64,000 nt of DNA from assembly GCA_028023455.1 (NCBI GenBank), contig JAQFVV010007269.1, forward strand, positions 1 through 64,000, read 5' to 3'. A model generated the notes under the pieces. The model was not told the DNA's origin. It made no database searches and saw only the letters and a program-made list of their open reading frames with translations. This document shows, in pieces, positions 13,570-24,246 of the stretch. The translations under genes and the position numbers were made by a program. Origin of the DNA: Epiperipatus broadwayi (lineage: Eukaryota; Onychophora; Udeonychophora; Euonychophora; Peripatidae). Numbering within the stretch: the first letter of the stretch is position 1; each line of letters opens with the position of its first letter.

Positions 13570-14420
13570 TTTAGTCACTTGTTGCAGAGATTAGTAAATC
13601 AAATGAATGAAAATATGCAAAGGATATAGCAGAGAATGAATCAGAGGATGGATCAAAAAATAAATCAAATGACTAAAAATAAGCAGGAGAAAATGAATGA
13701 GAATTCACAGAGTAATTCAATGAAAATATGCAAAGAATGGAGCAGGGAATAGCTCAGAGCATGAATAAAATGAATGGATCAAATGAATAAAAATTTTCCT
13801 ACAAAATCAATAGAAAATAGAGAATATGAATGAAAACTATAACAGAAAAAAACTATAACAGAAAATGGATGAAGGTCAAAGAGTAGTGATGGAATGTCCG
13901 TAACCTAATGTGAAAGGGAGACATAAGATAATCCTACAATAAAGATTGGAAGTAAATGTATAAACAAGAAAAGTTCAGTTTAAAATGAAAGAACAATTAG
14001 TAAAAACTAGGATAGAAGTATGATGAAATTCAAAAAGTAAGAGAAAGGATTGACAAACTAAAAAAAAATTAATATAATATCAAAGAATTTTTAAAAAAAG
14101 AAGTAAAAATAGGCATCTCATTAGAAAAAATGGTTGATACTATAGATATAATTAAAGAATATAAAGATAATGTAGATGCTATTAATAAATAAAAACTTGA
14201 GGAAAGTAACATACAATCAGTTAACTATATTTTAGTTTGTATAAAAGTATTCAAAGTTCATGTGGATTAAATACAACAATCCCAATAACATAATATTCAT
14301 GATGAAAGAACATCCTTCTACATAAATGATGTAATATATATTAAAGAATTTAAAATAGATGTAGAAATATTGGAGTTTGTATGTGAGAATAATTGTAATA
14401 AAAATGGTTTCACTATCATA
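13570..14420 (+). pseudogene. Decayed coiled-coil coding remnant, identity unknown
   Basis: Short frames broken by stops read as Met/Gln/Asn/Lys-rich repeats (for example QMNENMQRI, RMNQRMDQKINQMTKN) and later KMVDTIDIIKEYKDNVDAIN. The heptad-like, lysine- and glutamate-rich composition resembles the N-terminal coiled coil of the gag ORF at 44 kb, but I find no firm residue-by-residue match. It may be a dead gag or ORF1 region, possibly of the PLE or of an older LTR element. Not assignable with confidence. Confidence 0.3.
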
Positions 14421-15057
14421 AAGCATAAAGTCATGATTAGGGTAGTTTTAACTGTGAATATATGAAATTATATTTGCTTTTAAAGTAGAAAATTTTTTCA
14501 CAGTGGTAAGTGTTTAAGGTTACTATATAAAATGGAATATATAGTTTGTTGTAGTTATTAGCCGAAAATTGGTTTTATATAGTATCCAGATATTATATTT
14601 ATTTGGAGTAGGGAAAATAAATATTATAGAGATAAATGGCTAAATCAGCATAATGTAGTGTTTATTCATATAAAAATATATTGTTGAAAGCTAAAAATAT
14701 AAATAGATATTATTTATTCCTGAATTTAATTTTATTGGACATTAATAAATTAATTGCAGTGGCATATATTATTCAAATTCTAATGAGATTAAAGGTCCCT
14801 ATAATTCTAAAGCTCATAACCAAAATTTTTTATTAAAATTGGACAGCTTATACTTTCTATTTATTTTTCTGAATGTAAATACATGTATATATTTAATTTG
14901 TTTATATTTTTAAATATTAAGGTAAATATTTTGCTTAATTATTATGTATTTGAGTTAAAATTAACAAGATATTAAGTATTAACTCATTTCAGACTAAAGT
15001 TTATATTATATTCTTAAAAATCAGAATACAATTTTTCATTTCTTTTTTAGATAAACA

Positions 15058-17652
15058 TTGCAACTGTTAAATGTAATAAAAACTTATAAAAAAAAGAGAT
15101 TAATAAAATCTTTTATTCCTTATGAATATGTTTCATTGGTGTGCAAATTAAAAGGAAGATTTTTGGAATCTTGTATGGACAATTTGGATTTAAAGAAGTG
15201 TATTGCTGTCATTAATAAATGGATGAAGAATAAGTTGAAAGTTGTCAAGATAACATTGGACATTAAATTTTTAAGAAAGTATTTGTTAAATAATGTAATA
15301 CCTAAATTTATTTCTTTAAAGAGATTTGTGAAGATTTTTGGGTATAAGTATGTATTAAAATGGGAGAAGATAATGTTGAAAAATGTTTTAAAATTGGCAT
15401 ATAAAAAAAGGCTGAAATGTTAAATTTTGTTAGAGATATTTATGATAATTTAAGGAGATTAATTACAATTAAAGAGGAAGAAGAATTAAAAGATATTTTT
15501 ATTAAAAAGGGTATATTTTTTAAAAAAATAAGATCTTAGAAAGGCATTGTAAAAAATTTAATGATTTAATGCTTAAAAGTTATGATAACAAAAATAAACA
15601 TAATAGTTATTATATATTTGGTTGTAATAATACAATGGAAAAAAAGAATTTTGTTATTAATTTAACTAATAATATTTTTAGTGATGAAGAGATGAATGTT
15701 TTAAAAAGGGGGTTGAATTATGTACCATTAAATAATTGTAATATTAAAAAGCAGATTATTGAAATTAGGGCAAAAATTCAATTAATTGAATATAAATGTA
15801 ATAAGATTAATGATAATAATACGAATAAGGATTTTTTATTTAATGAATTGAAATTTGGATTTAAAAATTTGGTATTTGAATTAAAAAATAAATATCATAG
15901 TAAAGAAAAGAGGAATAATTGTAAGTTTAATGAATGGTATATTATTAAAAATATGCGCGATAAATATGGGGATTTATTATTTTTAAAAGGTGATAAAACA
16001 TCGAGTATGGTTATTTTACACAAGAGTGAATATAATACAAAAATGTTAAACTTATTAAAGGAAGAATGTTTTCTAAAAATTAATAAAGATGAAAGTATGC
16101 TAATGAATAAAAAGGTTAATAATATGTTAACTGTGTTGTATGAAAAAGGTTGTATGGAAAAATTAGTCATGCTTAAATTAAAAAGAATGATATAAAATGT
16201 GCAAAAATATATGGTTTGCCTAAAATACATAAATTTGGTAAAAAACGAGGCCAATTATTAGTAGTGTGATACTTATTATGAGAAATTTTCAAAGTGGGTG
16301 TATAATAATATTTTTAAAAAATATATTACATTATTTGAAAGAAATTGTGTTAATAATTCTATACAGTTTATTAGTAAATAGAAAGTTTTTTTAGAAGGTA
16401 AGGTTTGTAAAAATTTGGTTTTTGTAAAGTTAGATATAGTTAGTATGTATACTAACATTGATCTGGAGTTTGCTATTAGTTGTTTTATAGATTTATATAA
16501 TAAAGATAAAGGGGTAAAATTAAAAATTGAGGGTTTTCTTTTATATGAAATATTAGTGACTTGTTGTAGATATCTTATTTTTAATAATGGGGATGAATTT
16601 TATAAGCAAAAAGAGGGTTTAAGTATGGGTAATAGTCTGAGTGGTTTTTTGACAGAAATATATATGTATAAGTTTGAAGAGCAATTTTTTAATTATAGTA
16701 GAAATAAACCATTTTTTTATGTTAGATTGGTTAATGACTATTTTATGGTTTTCAATGGTAATAAAAGAAATGCAGATAATTTTTTGAGTTATATTAATGG
16801 TAGAGTTGAAAAAATAAAATTTACTATGGAAAAAGAATATATTAATGTTATTGAATATATGGATGTTAGAATTTCTAAAAAAAAATTGATAGGAATGGTA
16901 GTGTTAGTATAGAAACATCTGTATTTAGAAAAAATTTTTTTTTTGGATTATCAAATAATTGGTTTTCAAATATTGATAATCACAGTAAAATTAATAGTGG
17001 TAATAATAAAATTATTAGGGCAATTAAGTTATGTTCAAATAGTAATTTGTTTGGGAATGAGATTGATATTATTAGGAATGAATATTTTATGAATGATTAT
17101 CCTAGGGGTGTAGTTAAACATTTGTTTTCTAATAAAAATATAAATAAAATAAGAAATAGAATAGGATTAGATAGGAGTAGGAATAGAGAAAAGATTATTT
17201 ATGTTGGTTTTAATATATCTAAAGATTTATTTATTAAAGTTAAGAAATTAGTTAAAATGATTAATAGGAAATATAATGTTTCAATTTGTCCAGTTTATAA
17301 AAAGAAAGCAAGTTTAGATCTTTTAATCAATAATAATGGGGACTATAATAGGTTAGATATTATGAATTCAGTTTACTTGATAAAATGTTTGAATTGTTTT
17401 AGAAAGAATGTAGAAATGACATATGTTGGGACTAATAAAAATAAATTAAAAACTAGATTAAAACAGCATTTAGGTGATAAAAATTCTGCTGTTTACATTC
17501 ACATGAATAAATTTAAGCATGGGGAATTTGATATAAAGCCTTTGGATTGTATTAAGTCATACAATAAAATGATGATAAAAGAAAGTGTATACATTAATGA
17601 AATAAAACCAGAATTAAATAGAATGTTAATAGATAAACAGAAAAGAAATTAA
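15058..17652 (+). pseudogene. Penelope-like retroelement polyprotein (RT + GIY-YIG), frameshifted
   Basis: A decayed PLE polyprotein in several frames: about 15058-15420, 15417-15540, 15534-16197, a stretch around 16180-16440, 16415-16912 and 17047-17652. The N-terminal part has FVINLTNNIF and VLKRGLNYVP, typical of the PLE pre-RT region. The LPKIHK motif follows near 16214, then a frame change within an A-run near 16240. RT motif A is VKLDIVSMYTNID (16430-16470), motif B is EGLSMGNSLSGF (near 16612), and motif C reads LVND (near 16728) instead of the usual YVDD. The last frame holds the GIY-YIG endonuclease (VYLIKC, TYVGTN, LKTRLKQH). The frameshifts lie mostly in homopolymers, and the altered motif C suggests an inactive copy. 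Confidence 0.85.
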
Positions 17653-17705
17653 TAGGTTTTTAATTAAATGTTTTAAAGGATATATATATAAGTCTTTATT
17701 TTTTT

Positions 17706-17707
<2 letters not shown>

Positions 17708-17783
<76 letters not shown>
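17708..17783. repeat. (TA)n microsatellite in the PLE 3' region
   Basis: About 75 bp of uninterrupted TA, roughly 55 bp after the PLE stop codon. Confidence 0.96.
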
Positions 17784-17786
<3 letters not shown>

Positions 17787-17934
17787 TGAAAGGAAATTGT
17801 TTCTCTTTGAGTTGTGTTTGTTGGTAATAGGAAAGAGGAGTGAGATAAAGTAAATTTTTGGTTATGAATATATTTGTGATCTTTTATTTATTTATTTATT
17901 TATTTATTTATTTTCATGGAATATGTGTTATTTG

Positions 17935-17935
<1 letters not shown>

Positions 17936-18006
<71 letters not shown>
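17936..18006. repeat. (TA)n microsatellite in the PLE 3' region
   Basis: About 70 bp of TA, preceded by a (TTTA)n run at 17883-17910. It lies directly upstream of the hairpin at 18029-18045. Confidence 0.96.
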
Positions 18007-18010
<4 letters not shown>

Positions 18011-18018
18011 TTAGTGTG

Positions 18019-18055
18019 CCTTGAAAAAGACTATACAAAATAGTCGAAAGGTTGG
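18019..18055 (+). ncRNA. Hammerhead-ribozyme-like hairpin, probably degenerate, at the PLE 3' end
   Basis: GACTAT (18029-18034) pairs perfectly with ATAGTC (18040-18045) around a 5-nt loop, and is followed at once by GAAAGGTTGG. A stem II hairpin followed by GAAA is the layout of the hammerhead core, and hammerhead motifs are known from the terminal repeats of Penelope-like elements. However, the upstream CUGAUGA box is not intact (CTTGAAAAA here) and GAAAC reads GAAAG. So it is a decayed or only hammerhead-like motif. A similar motif occurs on the minus strand at 24144-24171. Confidence 0.42.
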
Positions 18056-18059
18056 ATTT

Positions 18060-19076
18060 TTTTTTTAATGATTATAGTCATATAAAAAATAAGTTTTAAA
18101 AAGAAGGAGTTAGTTTGTTTTATTTCTATATAATTGTATAAAATAAAAAAAATGCATGTTATAATGTTTAACATATTATGATATAATTAATTGTTTTGTA
18201 ATTATTGAATTTATATATGAGAGTTTTGATTTGTTTTAATTATTTACATTAATATTATTTGTTTTAATTCCATTATTGGATACTGGATGGTTTTATGTCA
18301 GATGATTCACTAATGGTAAATAGAATTGTAACATTTGAAAAGGGCACCAAAGCGGGTGCGGAAAAAAGCTGTTGTAAAGAATTATCATTATTTTTTGATT
18401 ATTATTTTGTGGGAAAGCAGCATAAGGATTTTTATTCCTTTTCAAATTTGAGAAAAGAAATTTTATTTAATTTTAAAATGTTATTTCACTGATATGCTTA
18501 AAATATTACATTGTAATTATTACATAAAATGCATTATGCATTTTTTTTACAAATATAATTTGATTTTATTAAATTATAATTTAAAAAGAATGTCAGTTGC
18601 TAAATTTTAAATATTAATTGTAAAGAATTCTTAAATAAACTGTAAAATTATTTACTATTCTGTTGATCAGTTGCTAAAAATGATTTCTTAATAAAAAATC
18701 TGGTTGATTATATGAACAAGTTCAACAAGCAGTTAATTGAAAAAGAAAACATTGAATTTTAAACTTCCAAAATGAATTTGAAAATAAACGGTTTTATTTC
18801 CCAAAACTTGAAAACCAAGACTTTTATGGATAATTTACTTCTTCATATCATCGTTTACAGTAAATAGAAGTATGTTATAACCATAAACTGCTGCAAAATC
18901 ATGATTAACTAAAATTTTATTCAGATTTGCCTACTATCTTTTATCTATATTTCAAATGGATTGCCATCATGGAAAAAAATTATCTGCGCAAATATTTAAA
19001 TTTTCAGAAAGACAATATAATTTTTATTGGTAAATAAAATTAAATGTCTAAACAATTTATTATTTTAGTTGGAACC
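18060..19076. other. AT-rich intronic DNA, nothing recognised
   Basis: I see no coding homology or bounded element. A 65-codon open frame at 18295-18492 has no recognisable motif and is treated as chance. Confidence 0.55.
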
Positions 19077-20625
19077 CTCTATTAAATAAGCTCTTAACAA
19101 GCTTTACAGAATATTCCCAACCCCCACACTGGTTTCTGCTACTGGCTTTCTCAGTGAGGAGCTAGGATATTCAAGCATTAAATGAAAAATACTTGGACAA
19201 TCCCAGCACTTTATCTAATGCATAACTATTAAGTAGAAAATCTAAACTTTCCAGACATTCATATGTCTTTCAATCCAGCTATCCAACTTAAATAACTATA
19301 TGGGACTGAACCAAGTTCAGATATACCATATATTAATAACTTTAACAATATAAAATTGCCACAGCCTTAATATAAAAAAATAAAATTACAAAAAAATCAA
19401 TATGACCTACTTTAATAAGCTTGTTAATAGCTTTAGCAATATAAAATTGCCAAAGCTTTAATAGCAAAATATAAAATTACAAAGAAATCAAATGAGATAT
19501 CATATGACCTAATTTAAAAAGCTTGCATTTATAAATGTTATATAAATAGCTCTTCATTAAATAATATAAATAATGTTATATAAAGAGCTCTCTATTAATA
19601 TATAGTGTATATGAACTTGGTTTAGTCCCATATAGCTAGTTAAGTTAGATAGCTGGATTGAAAGACATGAATGTCTGGAAATTTCAGATTTTCTACTTAA
19701 TATTTATGCATTAGATAAAGTGCTGGACTTGTCCTAGTATTTTTAATCTAATGCTTGAATATCCTAGGACCTCCTGAGGAATCCAGTAGCAAAAACCTGT
19801 CTGGCATTGGAGCTTATTTAATAGAGAGCTCTTTATATAATATTCGTAAATAAAAGCTTATTAAATTAGATCATGTGATATCTGACTTGATTTCATTGTA
19901 ATTTTTTTTTTGCCATTAAGATTTGGGCAATTTTATATTGTTAATGCTATTAATGTATGGTTATCTGAACTTGGTTCATTCCCATATAGCTATTTAAGTT
20001 AGACAATTGGATTGAAATACATACAAATACCTGGAAATTTCCGATTTTCTACTTAATAGTTATGCATTAGATACAGTGCTGGGCCTCCCTGAGGAAGCCA
20101 GTAGAAGGAACTAATCTGTGGTTGGGGATATTCTGCAAAGCTTGTTAAGAGCATATTTAATAGAGCTCTTTATATAACATTTGTAAATACAAGCTTATTA
20201 AATTAGGTTATATGACATAATTTCTTTGTAATTTTATCTTTTGCTATTAAGGTTTTGGCAATTTTATATTGCTAAATCAATTAATATATGGTATATCTGA
20301 ACATGGTTCAGTTCCATACAGCTATTTAAGTTAGATAGTGGGATTAAAAGACATATAAAATGTCTGGAAATTTCAGATTTTCTACTTAATAGTTATGCAT
20401 TAGATAAAGTGCTGTGCTTGTCCCATTATTTTTAATCTAATGCTTGAATATCCTAGCAACTCATTGAGGAAGCCAGTAGCAGAAACAGGTCTGGGGTTGT
20501 AAATATTCTGCAAAGCTTGTTAAGAGCTTATTTAATACAGAGATCTTTAGATAACATTTGTGAATACAAGCTTATTAAATTAGATCATGTGATATATGCC
20601 TTGATTTTTTTGTAATTTTAAATAT
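19077..20625. repeat. Inverted plus tandem array of a ~330-355-bp unit
   Basis: A unit marked by GAACTTGGTTCA, CCATATAGCTATTTAAGTTAG, TTCAGATTTTCTACTTAATA, GAGGAAGCCAGTAGCAG and GCAAAGCTTGTTAAGAGC occurs in forward orientation at about 19,600, 19,955 and 20,285 (steps of about 356 and 328 bp). The same unit is present once, in reverse complement, at about 19,077-19,566. Part of the reverse copy (the TTGCCA-AAGC segment) is itself duplicated. The turn point is near 19,567. No coding frame is present. Confidence 0.85.
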
Positions 20626-23498
20626 TTTTATAATAAATTGTCTCATATAAAAATTTTATAACAATATTAATTATTCATAACATCAGTTTTTAAACATTGT
20701 ATGGATCAATATGTCCTTAGACATATCTAATTCCCACCTGGCTATAAATAACCCCAATTATGATTTCATTTATCTGTTTTTAATTATATTATATTTTTAA
20801 CTACTATTAATTGTATACATAATATTATAATTTGCCTGCCTTTGTCCATTTCTCTTCTCACACTTGTCTCCATTTTGAACGTTTATTATTACAAAATTTA
20901 GCATTTAATTTAATGTTTAGTTTCAAACTTTTTTTTAATTACAATGTTACTTTTTTAAACTTTGATCTGGGTCAATTATCACACTTTGGCACCCAAAATG
21001 GATGGTATTTGAAGTGGGCTTACCAAATATGTTTGTTTATCTTGGTTTAAATGCGTTTTATATAATTTTTGGGAATCTAAACTTTAATAAGTTTAACATT
21101 TACTTCAATAATACAAGGATGGACCAACTCTTCAAAAAGAGGTGAAAATACCATTGATAGCATAGCCATCAATGATACTTGCAATCAGACCATGGCCCAT
21201 CTCAAGTGCTAAATCTAAATCCTGCAATCAGAAGCATTTTATTTGTTTTGAGGATCAATCTCATAGTCAGCATGCTTCAAATGATAAGCCCACAACACAG
21301 TGCTTGAAATGTCCCATTGCTAGTTCATACTCTTAAATCAGTGTGCAATACATTTACTTAACACATAAAAATAATTATACTCTTAAATTAATGGTGACAT
21401 ATTGACAAACGAGAGAGAGAGACGATCAAATAATACTTAAATAAACATTAATATTTAATCATGCACACACATATCTAACTTAATATAAAATAACACAATA
21501 TAATATTTTACATAAAATATAAATGATTACTTTCAGGCTAAAATTATGATAGTCCATCAGTAATTAAAGTTCATTTAAAATAAGTATAAGTGTCTATATA
21601 TAACAAAATATCTTTATATAGGTTTTCATGATTGTAAGTTTCCAACTGGTTAGATTTTTGATCTCCATATATAGTTTCAGAGCTTGTTTCCATTTTTTGT
21701 GCTGACAATGGAAGAGAGAGTATGCAGTAGCATCTCCTTCACAATCTCAGCATTGGTTTGAGATATTGATTCAGATGGGATAATTTATGGCTCAGGAATT
21801 GAGGCATGAAGCACTGTCAGACACTCCTATGGTTTCTGAAGCTTCTACATTAATGTTGACCACAGCAGTAATGACTGGTTTACTACTGTGCTAAAATTTC
21901 TAAATAGCTGTGTGCATTCTTTAGGAAGAAACCAAATTCAGAACTAATAGCAATGTAAACTGTATATTAATAATATTAATAGCAATCACAACTGTATATC
22001 ACACACCTGACTGATTCACTTTAAAAATGCAGTCCAAACTATTTCAATCACAAAATAAAGTTGGAAACTTGAAGCAAACTGAATTACAGATTGAAAAGTG
22101 GAATGATATAGCAGATTGAAGCTCTGACTAAATAACAATAAGCCATAGGGACTTTAAATATTTTTTTCTCTCATTATTTTAATCCATTATCATAGTTTTT
22201 TAATTTTGATCATAACTTAAGTCTGTTTACTAATTACTTTTGCATTTGCATTAACCTACTCTTTTGCTTAGATTAATCTACTATCTCATTGATAATTTAC
22301 ATAGTCTTTTAATAAATATAAATTTCAATAACATTATCAATCAGAAATCTTATAGATTAATTGCATTCCAAAATTTTACTAATTAATTTTTATTATGTTT
22401 TCACATTTGTTTATTTTAATTTATCACAATTTATGAAAAAATAAGTTTTTAAATGTTTATTTCTAGCTTTCCCTATTTACTTATTTTTATTTTATAAAAT
22501 GATAATTTTTTTAATAACAAGATGGAGAGCAAAATATTTTTTCTAATTCTTCTCTTCACCCACTATTTTAGAAAATAGTTTTATTCTATTTTTAAAAGAA
22601 AAATATAGGCAATCTTTTTATTTTACAAAATTGTATTTTAAAGTGCACTTAACTAATAATATATATTTTTTTAAATTATGAAACATACATTTTCAATTTT
22701 TCTAAATATGCATTTCCCAAAACTGATGTGAAAGGTATCTATTAAAAATTAAAGACACCTTATTAACAAAGAAATATTGTTTACATACATCAAGGTAGCA
22801 TGAATTAGCTAAAGAATTATTTTAGATAAGAGTCTGTATTTAATTTTCTTTTATTATTATTATTTACTAATATATCTTTTTTGTAATACAGTATACAGTT
22901 TTAGTATGGTAAATCAAAAATTGGTTCCAGGTTATTCTGTGAAAAGTGTTTTGTTTATTTTTAAATTATATCTTACTTTAAGGGAGTATTACCAATATTG
23001 ATATATGTCTGATACTTTTAAATGATGATGGCAGTTGATAACATTGCTAATAACTGTCACTGTCAGTTTTTTTATGTAGTATGAATAATTTATTCTAAAA
23101 TTATATGAAGGAATGAATAATTTATTCTAAAATTATATGAAGGAACAAAGTACTCACTCTCACTTGCACCTTTCTTTAAAACTCTTATAAATATGAAAAT
23201 CAGTAGACATATTAAAAGAAATCTTGAATTTCAGTCAAAAATATATGTTTAATATTATTACATATAGCTGTTAAATTTAATTACACTATCTTAAAATGGT
23301 GAATTTAAAAAAAAAACATTTAAGATGAATGAATGTAATGTGAAGAGAAACAAAACATTGAGAAATTGAATTAAACATGGAAATTTTTTCATCTTGCACT
23401 TGATTCATAATAATTGAAAATGATATGATTATACATGTAACTCTGAATAAATTTATATATACTCTATTTACTTATTTGTAATTTGCTTTCTGTTTCAG
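20626..23498. other. AT-rich intronic DNA before the second VWD exon
   Basis: No coding homology. A 30-bp stretch beginning TGAATAATTTATTC is directly repeated at about 23,083-23,145. The last bases form the polypyrimidine tract and CAG acceptor of the exon at 23499. Confidence 0.6.
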
Positions 23499-23624
23499 GC
23501 CATACCAAAGGACTTTTAGGTGTATGGAATGACAACCCAAATAATGATCTACAGACACCTGAGGGAATAATTCTGCCCATGAATATGTCTACAGAAGAGC
23601 TGTTTTATACATTTGGAGAGAAAT
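23499..23624 (+). CDS. Exon of the VWD-domain (mesh/SUSD2/mucin-4-like) protein
   Basis: A 126-bp exon following CTGTTTCAG and ending before GTAATT. Entering in phase 1 from 4493, it reads GHTKGLLGVWNDNPNNDLQT, then PEGIILPMNMSTEELFYTFG and EK, and leaves in phase 1 with a T that would start the expected Trp codon. GLLG-W-D-P-DD-P-G-L, followed about 15 residues later by FGEKW, is the highly conserved core of the VWD region in SUSD2, mucin-4 and Mesh. The identical length and phase of both exons means either could be skipped without shifting the frame. The next exon was not found in the remaining 40 kb, so another very large intron is likely. The C-terminal sushi and membrane segments are not visible here. 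Confidence 0.8.
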
Positions 23625-23810
23625 GTAATTTTTTTTATTTGATATGGAGGTGTATGCAGAATAGGATATTAATAAATTGTTATATCTATATATAAAATAC
23701 TTAATCCCATCTATTGCTTAAAATGCATCAATAGAATTGACAACCGATTGAAGATTATATAAATATGTTTAACCAATTAATGGGGATTATGATTTACATA
23801 TGATAAACAA

Positions 23811-23813
23811 TTT

Positions 23814-23849
<36 letters not shown>

Positions 23850-24022
23850 TACAAATCGATGTCTGTATTTCTTCAAAATAACATACATAAATTTATAAAT
23901 AAATATTAAAAATATAGTACTAAAAAGTTTATAAAAATATGTCTATAAACGTCACTTAGGAGTTGAAAGCGCTCGTAAGTAATGTTTATAGATATATTTT
24001 TAAAAACTTTTAAGTACTGTAT

Positions 24023-24068
<46 letters not shown>

Positions 24069-24069
24069 T
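23811..24069. repeat. Palindromic foldback with mirrored (CA)n(TA)n / (TA)n(TG)n ends
   Basis: The left side runs (CA)n then (TA)n at 23817-23849. The right side runs (TA)n then (TG)n at 24031-24069, its reverse complement. Inner arms around 23,908-23,958 and 23,970-24,030 also pair (AGTACTAAAAAGTTTATAAA against the complement of TTTTTAAAAACTTTTAAGTACT). A small centre near 23,962-23,975 has GAG-TTGAAAGCG-CTC. No coding capacity, so it is a foldback or MITE-like element. Confidence 0.75.
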
Positions 24070-24092
24070 GAATTTCTTGAGTTGCATATATA

Positions 24093-24234
24093 AAAGACAT
24101 ATTTTGTAGGTTCAACCATGTTAAAAATTTAAATATTAATATACCAACGTTTCGACTTGTGTGATCAAGTCAAAAAGTGTATATATTAATATTTAAATTT
24201 TTAATATTGATGAACTAGCAAAATAAAATGTCTT
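24093..24234. repeat. Second palindrome with a hammerhead-like loop on the minus strand
   Basis: Arms at 24093-24143 and 24179-24234 are imperfect reverse complements (AAGACAT...ATTTAAATATTAATATA against TATATTAATATTTAAATT...ATGTCTT). Read on the minus strand, the loop has GACTTG, a 6-nt loop, CAAGTC, then GAAACGTTGG. That is a stem followed by the hammerhead GAAAC box, but without a clear CUGAUGA. It lies directly against the left LTR of the Gypsy element. Confidence 0.6.
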
Positions 24235-24246
24235 ATATATATATAT

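Larger units (their letters stand above)
4494..23498 (+). other. 19-kb intron of the VWD-domain gene
   Basis: It starts with GT (4494-4495) and ends with a pyrimidine-rich stretch and CAG (23496-23498). Phase 1 is preserved at both ends. About 19.0 kb long, it carries a hAT element, a PLE remnant, tandem and inverted repeats and microsatellites. The AT-rich parts at 4.5-9.2, 10.4-11.9, 18.06-19.07 and 20.63-23.4 kb show no recognisable coding sequence. Confidence 0.65.
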
